The position numbers and the translations under genes were made by a program. A stretch of 64,000 bases of DNA from Chloroflexota bacterium (lineage in GTDB: Bacteria > Chloroflexota > UBA11872): NCBI GenBank assembly GCA_026707285.1, contig JAPOXD010000055.1, positions 17,678-81,677 on the forward strand, given 5' to 3'. Below are positions 43,697 to 52,445 of the stretch, piece after piece (position 1 is the first letter of the stretch; every line of letters begins with the position of its first letter). The notes under the pieces are model-generated. The model was not told the origin of the DNA, did no database searches, and saw nothing but the letters and a program-made list of their open reading frames with translations.

Positions 43697-46686
43697 GAAT
43701 CGACGGCTGGGAGATCGACGCCTTCGGTCCAATCAGCGGCTGGTCTCAGAACGGTCTGGCCGAGCACGGCGTGGTGGTGATCGCCGGTGACAACGAGACT
43801 GGCAAGTCGGCGCTCTTCGAGTTCCTGACCACCGCGTTGTTCGGCTTCGCGCCCGCCACGGCCGCGAGCCATCCCTACAGTCCCTGGGCCGGCGGCTTCC
43901 CCGGCGGGGCGCTGCTGGCGAGCTTGAGTGACGGGCGCCGCGTGCGCCTTGCGCGGCGGTTAACGTCGCGACCCCAGGGGACGATCGATATTGACGGTCA
44001 GCTGCGCGACCTGGCGAACCGTCCCGTCACATGGGTCGGCGGGCTGGCACGCGTGATCTTCACCAACCTCCATGCCGTAACCCAGGAAGACGCGCTGGGC
44101 ATGGACCCGCGCACCTGGCAGAGCGTCGAGGACCGAATGTTGGGCGGGTCGTCGTTCGACTTCCTTTTGCCCGCGCGCGAAGTGGTGCAGCAGCTCGACC
44201 AGGACCGCCAGACGCTCTGGCGGCCCGATCGTCGGGGCCGGCCCAGGGCCGTCGAGATTCGGGAGCGGCTGAGCGCGTTGCGTGAGGAGCTGCGTCCGGC
44301 CAGCGGACGCCGCGCGGAGATCGAATCGAAGCAGGCGCGTCTGGCTGAGATTGCCGAACTGCTGGAGGCGATCGAACTGGGATCGCAGGGGTTGCAAGCC
44401 ATCGAGGTCATGCTGGAGCGCGACGCCACGCTGGCGCCGATCGTGCGCCGCGCGCGCCGGGCGGGATCCTTGGATGCCCAGGCCGCATCGCTCGTCGCGA
44501 ACGACGACTTCGGCCCAGACCCACGCGCTATGCGTACGGAGCTGCGGGACGCCGTCACGTCCGGTGAGGGCCGCATCGGAGAGATCGACGACGAAGTCGA
44601 GCAGCTATCCGAGACGCTTGAGATTGACCCCGCCCACCAAACGGCGCTCGCTCGCCGCGACCTGATCCTGGAATTGCAGGCCGAGATTCCGCTGCACGTC
44701 GAGGACGACAGACGGATCGAGCAGATGTCCAGCGCCCTGCAGCAGGAGAGCGGAGGCTTCGCGCAACTCGGTGCACGTGTGCTGGACGGCGAACTAGGCG
44801 CCGATGCCCTGGCGACGCTGCGGACACTGCGCATCGCCGAATCGCGGGGACGGTTCGAGGCCTGGACCGTGGCCGTGGCCGACGTTGACTACCGAGCCGT
44901 GGAGCGGCGGCACGCGGCGGAAACGGCGGAGCGCACGCAGCGGGAGCGCGAGGCGCTGGGAGACGGCCTAGACCTAGCGCAGGCCCATGGACGCGTGCAG
45001 ACGCTGCTCAAGCTCGACCGAGCCGAAGCTCTGTCGGGCGCGGGCGACCAGCCGTCGATGCCCGCTTGGCGTACCTGGATTGCCCCACTGGTGGCGCTAG
45101 CCGGGGTGGCGGCGATCATTGTGGGTGTGGCGGTGCGCGACCCGATCGTTGCCGGCGTGGGCGCCTCGTTGACCGCCGGTGCGGCGGTCGACCTCACCAG
45201 GACCGTGATGATGCGGCGCCGTTCGGAAAGCCGATCGGTCGCTGCCGAGGCGCTGCGGCGACGGGCGGAACTTGCGCCTGGCGTGCGCGCCGCCGACGCC
45301 CTGGATGACGCCATGCGCCAGCGCGATGCGGCGCGGCGTGCGGCCGACCTCGACCAGCAGCTGGAAGCGGCCAAAGTCTTGATCGAAGACGCCGCGCGGC
45401 GCGCAGACGAGGCCAAGGAGGCCGCCGCCGCGGCGCGCGCCGCCTGGATCGCGCTGCTCCCCCGGGTTCCGATTGCCCCGGTGCACCTCCAGCGTCCCCG
45501 CGAGGCCCTGCTGCGCGACGTTCAGGAGCTGCACGATTCGCTGGCGCGCACGAACGTGCTCCAAGAGGACCGCGACATCGTGCGGCGGCGCGTCGACCAG
45601 CGCCTCCAGCGCCTGCAAGCCCTGCGTGACGAGCTGGAGCTCGACCCCGCCGCGGACGTCGTGCCCGCGGTCGCCGAGCTTGGTCGCAAGCTGGCCGCCG
45701 CGGAGACGGCCAAGAGCGAATCCGAGGCCGCCGCCGCGGCGATTGCCAAGCTGCGCGACGAGCGGCGGCAGGTCGGTGACGCGCGAGACGCCGCCGACGG
45801 CGCGCTTGGGCAACTGGAGGCGCGGTTGGCGCAGTTGGATCCCGTGGACGCCGATCCCGACGTGGGTCTGGATCGCTTGGAGCGAGCGCGGGCCGCGCGC
45901 GACGAGGCCAAGCGCGCGCGTGCCGACCTGGACCGCGAGACGCCCAATTGGGGCGAACGCCTGACCGAGGCCGACCGGCTGGAGGCCGAGGGCGAGGACA
46001 TCGAGCTTTCGGACGACCGCCGCGTCGAGCTGCGGCGCCGTCGCGACGAGCTGCGGGAGGAAGCGCAGCGGCTGAGCAACGAGCGCGGCGGCCTCAGCCG
46101 GGATGTCCAGGAGATGGAAGCGCTTCCCGGCCCGGCGCACGTGCAGGGCGCCATCGAGGAGGCGCAGGCGGAGCTGGAAGACGTTCACCGCACGCACGAC
46201 CGGCTGGCGCTGCTGGCGACGGCGGTTTCCGCCGCCGAGCGGGCCTATCGGGACGCGCACCAATCGCCCCTGCTCGAGGCGGCGAGCGGCCACCTGGCCA
46301 GCATCACCGACGGGCGCTACGACCGACTGATCGCGGACGACTCGACCGGCGACGGCGTGCGGCTGCACGTGCGGCGCCGCGGCGAGGACTTTCCCGTCGT
46401 AGTGGGGCATCCGCTCAGCCGCGGCACCCTGCAGCAGATCTACCTGGCGCTGCGCCTGGCGATGGTGGACCAGGTAGAGGGCGAGGACGCCGAGCGGCTG
46501 CCGCTGTTCATGGACGAGATGTTCGTGAACTGGGACCCGTCCCGCACCGGCCGCGGCATGGCCGTGCTGCGCGAGATCGGCCGGTCGCGGCAAGTGTTCC
46601 TCTTCACCGCCGATCCGGCGTGGGCCGAGCGCACGAGCGCGCAGGCGGACGCCATCGTGGTCGCCACGCCTGGGCTCACGGGCTGA
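43693..46686 (+). CDS. SMC-like ATPase, YhaN type (Rad50-like partner of the nuclease)
   Basis: 997 residues. Walker A GDNETGKSAL (residues 32-41); Walker B LPLFMDEMFVNWD near 936-948, with the signature-type LSRGTLQQIYLALRLAM before it. Long coiled coils rich in Glu, Arg and Ala join the two halves. Unlike SbcC, the middle holds two hydrophobic segments (about residues 457-497: WIAPLVALAGVAAIIVGVAV, then AGVGASLTAGAAVDL) and no zinc-hook CxxC is visible, as in YhaN. It likely works at the membrane in DNA end processing with the upstream nuclease. Confidence 0.88.
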   Translation: MRIDGWEIDAFGPISGWSQNGLAEHGVVVIAGDNETGKSALFEFLTTALFGFAPATAASHPYSPWAGGFPGGALLASLSDGRRVRLARRLTSRPQGTIDIDGQLRDLANRPVTWVGGLARVIFTNLHAVTQEDALGMDPRTWQSVEDRMLGGSSFDFLLPAREVVQQLDQDRQTLWRPDRRGRPRAVEIRERLSALREELRPASGRRAEIESKQARLAEIAELLEAIELGSQGLQAIEVMLERDATLAPIVRRARRAGSLDAQAASLVANDDFGPDPRAMRTELRDAVTSGEGRIGEIDDEVEQLSETLEIDPAHQTALARRDLILELQAEIPLHVEDDRRIEQMSSALQQESGGFAQLGARVLDGELGADALATLRTLRIAESRGRFEAWTVAVADVDYRAVERRHAAETAERTQREREALGDGLDLAQAHGRVQTLLKLDRAEALSGAGDQPSMPAWRTWIAPLVALAGVAAIIVGVAVRDPIVAGVGASLTAGAAVDLTRTVMMRRRSESRSVAAEALRRRAELAPGVRAADALDDAMRQRDAARRAADLDQQLEAAKVLIEDAARRADEAKEAAAAARAAWIALLPRVPIAPVHLQRPREALLRDVQELHDSLARTNVLQEDRDIVRRRVDQRLQRLQALRDELELDPAADVVPAVAELGRKLAAAETAKSESEAAAAAIAKLRDERRQVGDARDAADGALGQLEARLAQLDPVDADPDVGLDRLERARAARDEAKRARADLDRETPNWGERLTEADRLEAEGEDIELSDDRRVELRRRRDELREEAQRLSNERGGLSRDVQEMEALPGPAHVQGAIEEAQAELEDVHRTHDRLALLATAVSAAERAYRDAHQSPLLEAASGHLASITDGRYDRLIADDSTGDGVRLHVRRRGEDFPVVVGHPLSRGTLQQIYLALRLAMVDQVEGEDAERLPLFMDEMFVNWDPSRTGRGMAVLREIGRSRQVFLFTADPAWAERTSAQADAIVVATPGLTG

Positions 46687-46769
46687 CGTCGTCTGATTCG
46701 CTGGGGTCCCGATGCCGCAGTGGATGCGATTCGGAAGCTTGCAGACAGACTAGTCCGGCGGGTGGCGCC

Positions 46770-47159
46770 TCACCAGAGGCGGCGAATTGCGTACCAGTCA
46801 AAGGTCGATTCGTTGGAGACGAGCACGAGGTCGCGTGAGATCGCCTGGGCGATGAGCATGCGGTCGAAGGGGTCGTTGAGCGGGCCCAAAAGGGCGCCGG
46901 CGCGGGCGGCGTCCGAGACGGCTATGGGCAGTTCTTCAAAGCCCTGGGCGGCAATGGCGCCGGGAACGTCGTAGGCGATCGGGTCGGCGCCCGGCAGCTC
47001 GCCCAGTCGCTGCTTCGTGGTGATTTCCCAAGCCGACGCCGCGCTAACCAGCACCTCGTTGGCGCGTTCATTCTCAATCGCCTGTCGCGCGGGCGCCGAC
47101 AGGCGGCTGCTCCCCTCGAACCACCAAAGGAACGCATGGGTATCGAGCAGCAGTCGCAC
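46770..47159 (-). CDS. VapC-like PIN-domain toxin
   Basis: 129 residues from GTG/ATG near 47159. LLLDTHAFLWW (Asp6), AASAWEITTK (Glu45) and PFDRMLIAQA (Asp99) form the PIN active site; the tail LVLVSNESTFDWYAI replaces the fourth acidic residue with Asn/Asp neighbours. Proteins of this LDTHAFLWW type pair with Phd/YefM antitoxins, and such a gene lies three bases upstream on the same strand. A plausible complete module. Confidence 0.88.
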   Translation of the reverse strand: MRLLLDTHAFLWWFEGSSRLSAPARQAIENERANEVLVSAASAWEITTKQRLGELPGADPIAYDVPGAIAAQGFEELPIAVSDAARAGALLGPLNDPFDRMLIAQAISRDLVLVSNESTFDWYAIRRLW

Positions 47160-47162
47160 GGT

Positions 47163-47396
47163 TCAGCCGCCTTCCCACAAACGCAATTCCTCCTCGGGGA
47201 GCGGGTCGAAGAAGCTGTCGTCGACTGTGATCTTCCCCTTCATCGAACCAAATTTCCGCTTGCCCTTCGGCTTGCAGGCCACCAGCCGGGCCACGGGCCT
47301 GCCGTTGCGGGCGATGGTGACTTCTTCGCCCGCCTCGACCTGCGCTAGCAGGCGGGAAAGATGGGTCTTCGCTTCGTGGACGTTTACCGTGGCCAT
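47163..47396 (-). CDS. Phd/YefM-family antitoxin
   Basis: 77 residues from ATG 47396. The signature MATVNVHEAKTHLSRLLAQV with EEVTIARNGRPVARLV is a textbook Phd/YefM N-terminal DNA-binding domain; the acidic tail (VDDSFFDPLPEEELRLW) would bind the PIN toxin. It precedes the toxin by three bases, so the two form one operon, probably autorepressed. Confidence 0.92.
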   Translation of the reverse strand: MATVNVHEAKTHLSRLLAQVEAGEEVTIARNGRPVARLVACKPKGKRKFGSMKGKITVDDSFFDPLPEEELRLWEGG

Positions 47397-47601
47397 TGGC
47401 GACTCCCCGGGCGCCTCACCCGTGTGCTTGACTAAGAATATGACTAACAGCCGGGCCCAGCAAGATGCGGGTGGTCGGTCACTTTGCCTGAAGGTGCGGC
47501 GCCTTGAGTTGTGGGGCAGGGCGAGCCTCTCGGCGCCGTTGATCGGGTCGCAGGTGAGATGGGGCATGGATTCCCGCCTCCGGAGACTCTTGAATAGAGA
47601 G

Positions 47602-47767
47602 GTAGGGGCGGGTCTGAGACTCACCTGACACCGAGCATTCGGCGCGCTTCCAGATTCGACCGGACTGGATTCCGGCTTTCGCCGGAATGACGGAGGGATT
47701 GCGCAAAGGTCTCGCTTCGCGGGAATGACGAGTGGTTGGGCGAAGGTTTCCCTCCGCGGGAACGACG
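47602..47767. repeat. Composite palindromic repeat, family C (copy 1), with two degenerate hairpins
   Basis: A GTAGGGGCGGGTCTGAGAC hairpin from 47602, a spacer with TTCCAGATTCGACCGGACTGG, then ATTCCGGC (47669-47676)/GCCGGAAT (47681-47688) followed by GACGGAGG. Two shorter relatives follow (TTCGCGGGAATGACG near 47716, CTCCGCGGGAACGACGG ending 47767). The unit matches copies at 61698 and 63883 with the same internal spacing. The rest of 47397-47932 shows no gene. Confidence 0.8.
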
Positions 47768-47932
47768 GACTCAACGTGGGCCCCACCCGTCGCTTTGACG
47801 CGCCGCGCAGCGTTGGGTAGCGTGCGGGCAAGCTGGTTGGGCGGACCGGCGGGGTGAGGAACGGCTTTTGCCGAACAGTTCTGTCCTTGCCTGACTCCGT
47901 GGCGCCGCCGCGGCATCGGCAGGGCGGGGAGC

Positions 47933-49039
47933 ATGCCGATGGCCAGCGTCACGCTTGATAACGTCACGAAACGGTTTGGCGACGTTGTCGCCGTCGACGA
48001 CGTGTCCATCGAGGTCCAGGACCGAGAGTTTCTCGTGCTCGTGGGGCCGTCGGGCTGCGGCAAATCCACCACGCTGCGCATGGTCGCGGGGCTCGAGGAG
48101 CTGACGGGCGGCAACATCTACATCGGCGACCGCCTGGTGAACGACGTGCCGCCCAAGGACCGCGACATCGCCATGGTGTTCCAGAGCTACGCGCTGTATC
48201 CCCACATGAGCGTCTACGACAACCTGGCGTTTGGCTTGAAGCTGCGCAAGACGCCCAAGGCCGAGATTCAGCGGCGCGTGGCCGAGGCCGCCGACATGCT
48301 CAATATCAGCGAACTGATGGACCGCAAGCCGCGCGCGCTGTCCGGCGGTCAGCGGCAGCGCGTGGCGGTGGGGCGGGCCATCGTGCGCGACCCTGCCGTG
48401 TTCCTGATGGACGAGCCGCTGTCCAACCTGGACGCCAAGCTGCGCGTGCAGACGCGGGCCGAGCTGATTCGCCTGCACGAGCGTTTGCAGGCCACGGTGA
48501 TCTACGTGACGCACGATCAGATGGAAGCCATGACCATGGGCACGCGCATCGCGGTGCTGCGGGACGGCGTCTTGCAGCAGCTTGGGCCGCCGCAGGAGGT
48601 CTATGCGTCGCCGAGCAACGTGTTCGTGGGCGGATTCATCGGCAGCCCGGCGATGAACTTCTTCGACGCGCGCATCTCCGGCGAGGACGGCCTGTGGGTG
48701 GAAACGGAAACGCTGCGGATTCCCGTGCCGCCCGACCGGCGCGATGCCGTCGCGCCCCATGCCGGCAAGGACGTGATCTTCGGCATACGACCCGAGAACA
48801 TCGCCGACCCGCAATTCGCAGCGGGCGGCGTGAACCACGAGGCGACCATCACGGCCACCGTCGACGTGATGGAGCCGCTGGGCAGCGAGGTCATCCTCTA
48901 CATGCTGGCGGGCTCGGACTCATTCGTCGCCCGCGTCGACCCGCGGACCACGGCGCAGGCCAATCAGCCCTTCGAGCTGGCGTTCGAGATGGACCGCATG
49001 CACCTGTTCGACCGCGCGACGCAGGAGGCGATTGCGTAG
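47933..49039 (+). CDS. MalK/UgpC/MsmK-type sugar ABC transporter ATPase
   Basis: 368 residues (ATG 47933 or 47939). Walker A GPSGCGKSTT (residues 38-47), Q-loop MVFQSYALYPHMSV, signature LSGGQRQRVAVGRA near 135, Walker B VFLMDEPLSNLD near 157 and switch His in VTHDQMEAM. The C-terminal third is the MOP/OB regulatory domain of the MalK subfamily (IFGIRPENI). No permease or binding-protein gene is nearby, so this is likely a shared ATPase serving several sugar importers. Confidence 0.95.
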   Translation: MPMASVTLDNVTKRFGDVVAVDDVSIEVQDREFLVLVGPSGCGKSTTLRMVAGLEELTGGNIYIGDRLVNDVPPKDRDIAMVFQSYALYPHMSVYDNLAFGLKLRKTPKAEIQRRVAEAADMLNISELMDRKPRALSGGQRQRVAVGRAIVRDPAVFLMDEPLSNLDAKLRVQTRAELIRLHERLQATVIYVTHDQMEAMTMGTRIAVLRDGVLQQLGPPQEVYASPSNVFVGGFIGSPAMNFFDARISGEDGLWVETETLRIPVPPDRRDAVAPHAGKDVIFGIRPENIADPQFAAGGVNHEATITATVDVMEPLGSEVILYMLAGSDSFVARVDPRTTAQANQPFELAFEMDRMHLFDRATQEAIA

Positions 49040-49095
49040 CGGCGGGATCCCGAGGCGGCGGTAGAGCTAGCGGCTGTCTGGAAAACCTCCGCGGT

Positions 49096-50742
49096 TCAAC
49101 AGAACGGCAGACCCAGCTCGGCAAAGTCGTTGAACTGGACACCGCGCAGCTCAGCGGGGACGCAGCCGGTGAGTTGGTTGCTGCCCCCGAGCCGCAGGAA
49201 TCTCAGGTTTGCCAGGCGTCCCAGCGCCGCGGGAATTGGTCCACTGAGCTGGTTGTCGTTGAGCCCAAGCGACTCCAGCTTGGTGAGGTGTCCCAATACG
49301 GGGGGAACAGGTCCCTGCAACTGGTTGTGCGCGAGACCCAGGTCGGTCAATTTGGAGAGGCTGCCCAGCGCGTCCGGGATCGTCCCGCTGAACTGGTTGC
49401 CGGTGAGAGCCAGCCGTTCCAGGTTTATGAGGCGACCCATCCCGTGTGGAATCGTACCGCTGAAGTTGTTATAGGCGAGATCCAGCTCGGTGAGACCGAA
49501 ACGATTGGCCAGCCAATCTGGAATTGCGCCGCTGAGCTCGTTGACGCTGAGGTTCAGCACGGTGAGATTGGAGAGGCGGGCAAGCTCGGGCGGGATCCCG
49601 CCGGTCAAGTCGTTGGCGGGGAGATTGAGCACGCGCAGGCTGGGCAGATAGCCCAGTTGCCAGGGGATCGTCCCGCGGAGGTTGTTGCCCCAGAATTGCA
49701 GCTCCGTGACCTTGCCGCCGGTCGTCACCACGCCGTGCCATTCGCTGACTGGCCTTGAGCTCAGCCAGTTGGTTTTCGTGGTCCAGTTCGGCCCGCCGGT
49801 GGCGTGGTAGAAGTCAACCAGCACTTGCCACTGTGAGAGCCATTCCGGGCGGGGCCCAGGGGCCGGCGCGGGTGGTGGCGGCGGAGGCGCCGGCGTCGGC
49901 GCCGGGGTGGGCGTCGGGGCCGGCGTGGGCGCGGGCAGGGTGAATGCCGGCAACCCCGCCACCGCGTCGCGCGTCACCGGCGCCTTGGCGGCGTCCGGGA
50001 TGATCACGTTGCTCAGCTTCTTGACCTTGTCGGGCACGTTCTGCAGGTTCACCCGGCCGACGGTGATGCCCGGGGCCGGCACGTTCCAAATCACGAAGAC
50101 CGTCCGCTGGGCGCGCAGCATCATCAGGCCCCGCGGATGCCCCTCGGCCTCCCGCTCCTCGTAGCGGATGGGAAGCCCGTAGAGGTTGAGCCAGTCGGGC
50201 TCGCTGAGGAACCGCTCCTTGATCGTCAGATTCTGATCCAGGAGCAACAGATGATTTTGCTTGATGGTGGCGAAGTCGGCGCCCTCATCCGCTTGCAGCA
50301 CCAAATGCGGCGGCACGTTGGGCAGCTCGATCTCGGGATAGCGGTTCGCCAGGACGTCCAGGGTGTTGTAGTAGTTCATGCGGCTGTTGCCGCGGTCCCA
50401 CTGCAAGATCACCTTCTGAAAGGCCTGGAAGGTGAACGGCCCGTTGACCCAGCGTTGGCTGATGGGATAGCCGAGGGCCTGGAGGTCCCGCGCGCGGACG
50501 TAGTCCCACAGCGGCACGCCGTCGGCGTTGGTGACGGCGTAGCCATCGTCGGGTTCCGGGGTGTCGCCGCCGGTGATGGTGAAGAGGCAGCCGTCGTCGA
50601 GCGGGATGCCTTCGCACTCCAAGGCGGCTGCGTTTGACCAGGCGCCCACCGCAATTGCGGCGGCGATGGCGATCGCCACGAGCGCCGTGCGCGGCATTCG
50701 CCCCCAATGTCCCCAGCAACGTCGCCGCATGGCGCCCTTCAT
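49096..50742 (-). CDS. Secreted leucine-rich-repeat protein with unique N-terminal domain
   Basis: 548 residues. A signal peptide (residues about 17-40) is followed by a domain of about 200 residues with no name that I recognise (GVPLWDYVRARDLQALGYPI, FTFQAFQKVILQWDRGN, LFLSEPDW-like KERFLSEPDWLNLYGLPI). A Pro/Thr/Ala linker then leads to one LRR module: N-cap FYHATGGPNWTTKTNWLS with WHGV, eight plant-type 24-residue repeats (LxxLxLxxNxLxGxIPxxLxxL) and C-cap NQLTGCVP...LGLPFC. Probably a surface or secreted binding protein. It lacks the lipoprotein signal of its three neighbours. Confidence 0.8.
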   Translation of the reverse strand: MKGAMRRRCWGHWGRMPRTALVAIAIAAAIAVGAWSNAAALECEGIPLDDGCLFTITGGDTPEPDDGYAVTNADGVPLWDYVRARDLQALGYPISQRWVNGPFTFQAFQKVILQWDRGNSRMNYYNTLDVLANRYPEIELPNVPPHLVLQADEGADFATIKQNHLLLLDQNLTIKERFLSEPDWLNLYGLPIRYEEREAEGHPRGLMMLRAQRTVFVIWNVPAPGITVGRVNLQNVPDKVKKLSNVIIPDAAKAPVTRDAVAGLPAFTLPAPTPAPTPTPAPTPAPPPPPPAPAPGPRPEWLSQWQVLVDFYHATGGPNWTTKTNWLSSRPVSEWHGVVTTGGKVTELQFWGNNLRGTIPWQLGYLPSLRVLNLPANDLTGGIPPELARLSNLTVLNLSVNELSGAIPDWLANRFGLTELDLAYNNFSGTIPHGMGRLINLERLALTGNQFSGTIPDALGSLSKLTDLGLAHNQLQGPVPPVLGHLTKLESLGLNDNQLSGPIPAALGRLANLRFLRLGGSNQLTGCVPAELRGVQFNDFAELGLPFC

Positions 50743-50881
50743 ATTGCGGCAGGCCGACCGGGATACTCGCGTTCTACCGACCGGCGCGGTGCCGTGGATG
50801 TTACTTCACACGCCGCGCGCGTTCGCCGGTGGACGGCCAAACCCAGGACGTCAGAGCCGGCGTATTCGCCAAGTCCGCGCG

Positions 50882-52312
50882 TCAGTTTGCGCCGCAGATC
50901 GGCAGCCCGAGTTTGTCGAGATCGTTGAAGCGTATGGGCGGCATCCCTTTGGGTATGCATCCCGTCAGTTGGTTGCCGTCACCCAGGAACAGAAGCATGA
51001 GTTTCGAGAGGTCGCTGAAAGCGGCGGGTACTTCGCTCACGAGCTCGTTTGCGCTGAGGTCGAACAGCAGCAGGTGGACCAGGCGGCCCAACTCGGGCGG
51101 AATGGCGCCCGTCAACTGGTTTTCCTGGAGCAACAGGTGTTCCAGCCAGATGAATCCGCCCAGCTCGGGCGGGATCTCCCCCGTCAACTCGTTGGCATTG
51201 AGATGCAACCTGAGGAGGCCGCGAAGAGCGCCAAGCTCCGGCGGAATCGATCCGGTGAGCTGGTTCCGGCTGAGCGACAGCTCAACCAAGTTGTAGAGAC
51301 GCCCCAACTCGGGGGGAATCGTGCCCGTGAGCTCGTTCTCATCCAGATCCAACACCGTCAGGCTGGGGAGATTGCCCAATTCTGGCGGTATGTTCCCACT
51401 GAGGCGGTTGCTCTCGAGGACCAGCAGCTGCAGGCCGGACAGACCCCCCAGTTCGCGCGGAATTGAGCCGGTGAGCTGATTGTCGTTGAGCACCAGGAAT
51501 TCGAGATCGGCAAGGCTACCCAGCTCGGGCGGAATCGAGCCGGTGAGTTGATTGTCGTTGAGCACCAGGTATTTCAGCTTGGCAAGGCTACCCAGCGCGG
51601 GCGGAATCGAGCCGGTGAGCTGGTTGTCGTCAAGGGCTAGAGTCTGCAAGTTGCCGAGGCGGGCCAGCTCAGGGGGGATGGCGCCAACGAGCTGATTTGT
51701 CCCCAATCCCAAACTTTCCAGGCGGGAAAGATCTGCGAGCTCTGGCGGGATTCGACCACTCAGTTGATTCTCGCGGAGGCCAAGCCCGACGAGTTGCGAT
51801 AGGCGCCCCAGCTCCGCCGGCAGCATTCCTCGAAGCTGGTTGTCGTTGAGCACCAGTTCCGTGACCCGGCCGCCGTCGTCGTCCGTCGTTATGCCGTGCC
51901 AGGTGAAGAGCGGCGACTCGCTGAGCCAGTTGGTGTTGGTTGTCCAATTGGGTCCGTCGGTTGCGTGGTAGAAGGCGACCAGCACGTCGCGGTCGGTGGC
52001 GGGTGCATCGACTGGGATTCGCGTCGATTCTGTCTCCGGACTCGGCGCGGATGTGGCAGTTGGAGAGGGGCTGGGCATTGCCGTCGTTGCAGGCGTGGAC
52101 GTCGGGCTCGGCGTGGGCATCGATTCGGGCGTGGGGCTGGGGAGTGAAGGACTGGGCGTGGGTGTTGGGTCCGGCGTCACGGCCGCGTCGCCGCACGCCG
52201 CCGCGGCCAGGGCAAGGCCGACAGTGAGTGCAAGTGCAGCCACCCGAACGTTCACCCGCAATCCCTCCACGGCGTCACGCGCACCGTCAAGCACTCGCCG
52301 ATCCAGGACCAT
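50882..52312 (-). CDS. LRR lipoprotein, one module
   Basis: 476 residues from ATG 52312. The start MVLDRRVLDGARDAVEGL and a hydrophobic segment lead to lipobox LALAAAAC, so the protein is lipid-anchored outside the membrane. A Pro/Ser/Thr linker follows, then one module: N-cap [20 protein letters not shown] with WHGITTDD, thirteen 24-residue plant-type LRRs, and C-cap NQLTGCIP...LGLPICGAN with two conserved cysteines. Such curved solenoids bind proteins or glycans; the ligand is unknown. The upstream region is shared with the next two genes. Confidence 0.85.
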   Translation of the reverse strand: MVLDRRVLDGARDAVEGLRVNVRVAALALTVGLALAAAACGDAAVTPDPTPTPSPSLPSPTPESMPTPSPTSTPATTAMPSPSPTATSAPSPETESTRIPVDAPATDRDVLVAFYHATDGPNWTTNTNWLSESPLFTWHGITTDDDGGRVTELVLNDNQLRGMLPAELGRLSQLVGLGLRENQLSGRIPPELADLSRLESLGLGTNQLVGAIPPELARLGNLQTLALDDNQLTGSIPPALGSLAKLKYLVLNDNQLTGSIPPELGSLADLEFLVLNDNQLTGSIPRELGGLSGLQLLVLESNRLSGNIPPELGNLPSLTVLDLDENELTGTIPPELGRLYNLVELSLSRNQLTGSIPPELGALRGLLRLHLNANELTGEIPPELGGFIWLEHLLLQENQLTGAIPPELGRLVHLLLFDLSANELVSEVPAAFSDLSKLMLLFLGDGNQLTGCIPKGMPPIRFNDLDKLGLPICGAN

Positions 52313-52378
52313 GGCGACAGGTTGACACAGGCACGTCTGGCGGAAGTCCTTGCGCGGGCCACGCCAGCGGACCACGGC
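52313..52378 (-). promoter_or_regulatory. Conserved leader of LRR lipoprotein gene (copy 1)
   Basis: On the coding strand this reads TGGCGTGGCCCGCGCAAGG, then a variable part, then CCTGTGTCAACCTGTCGCC directly before the ATG. The two outer blocks are nearly identical in front of the genes starting at 55853 and 58957. Likely promoter/leader sequence copied with the genes. Confidence 0.5.
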
Positions 52379-52445
52379 GCGTCAATCGACCGTCGTCGAC
52401 CCCAGCGCGGCGTGCCGCAGTCACGTCCGAGGTGAGCCTTGGGAT

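Noticed and set aside
52311..52335. TTGACA on the plus strand near the LRR starts as a -35 box
   Set aside because: It points away from the LRR genes and would read from the 5' end of one LRR gene into another's antisense; it is part of the conserved leader read from the other strand.
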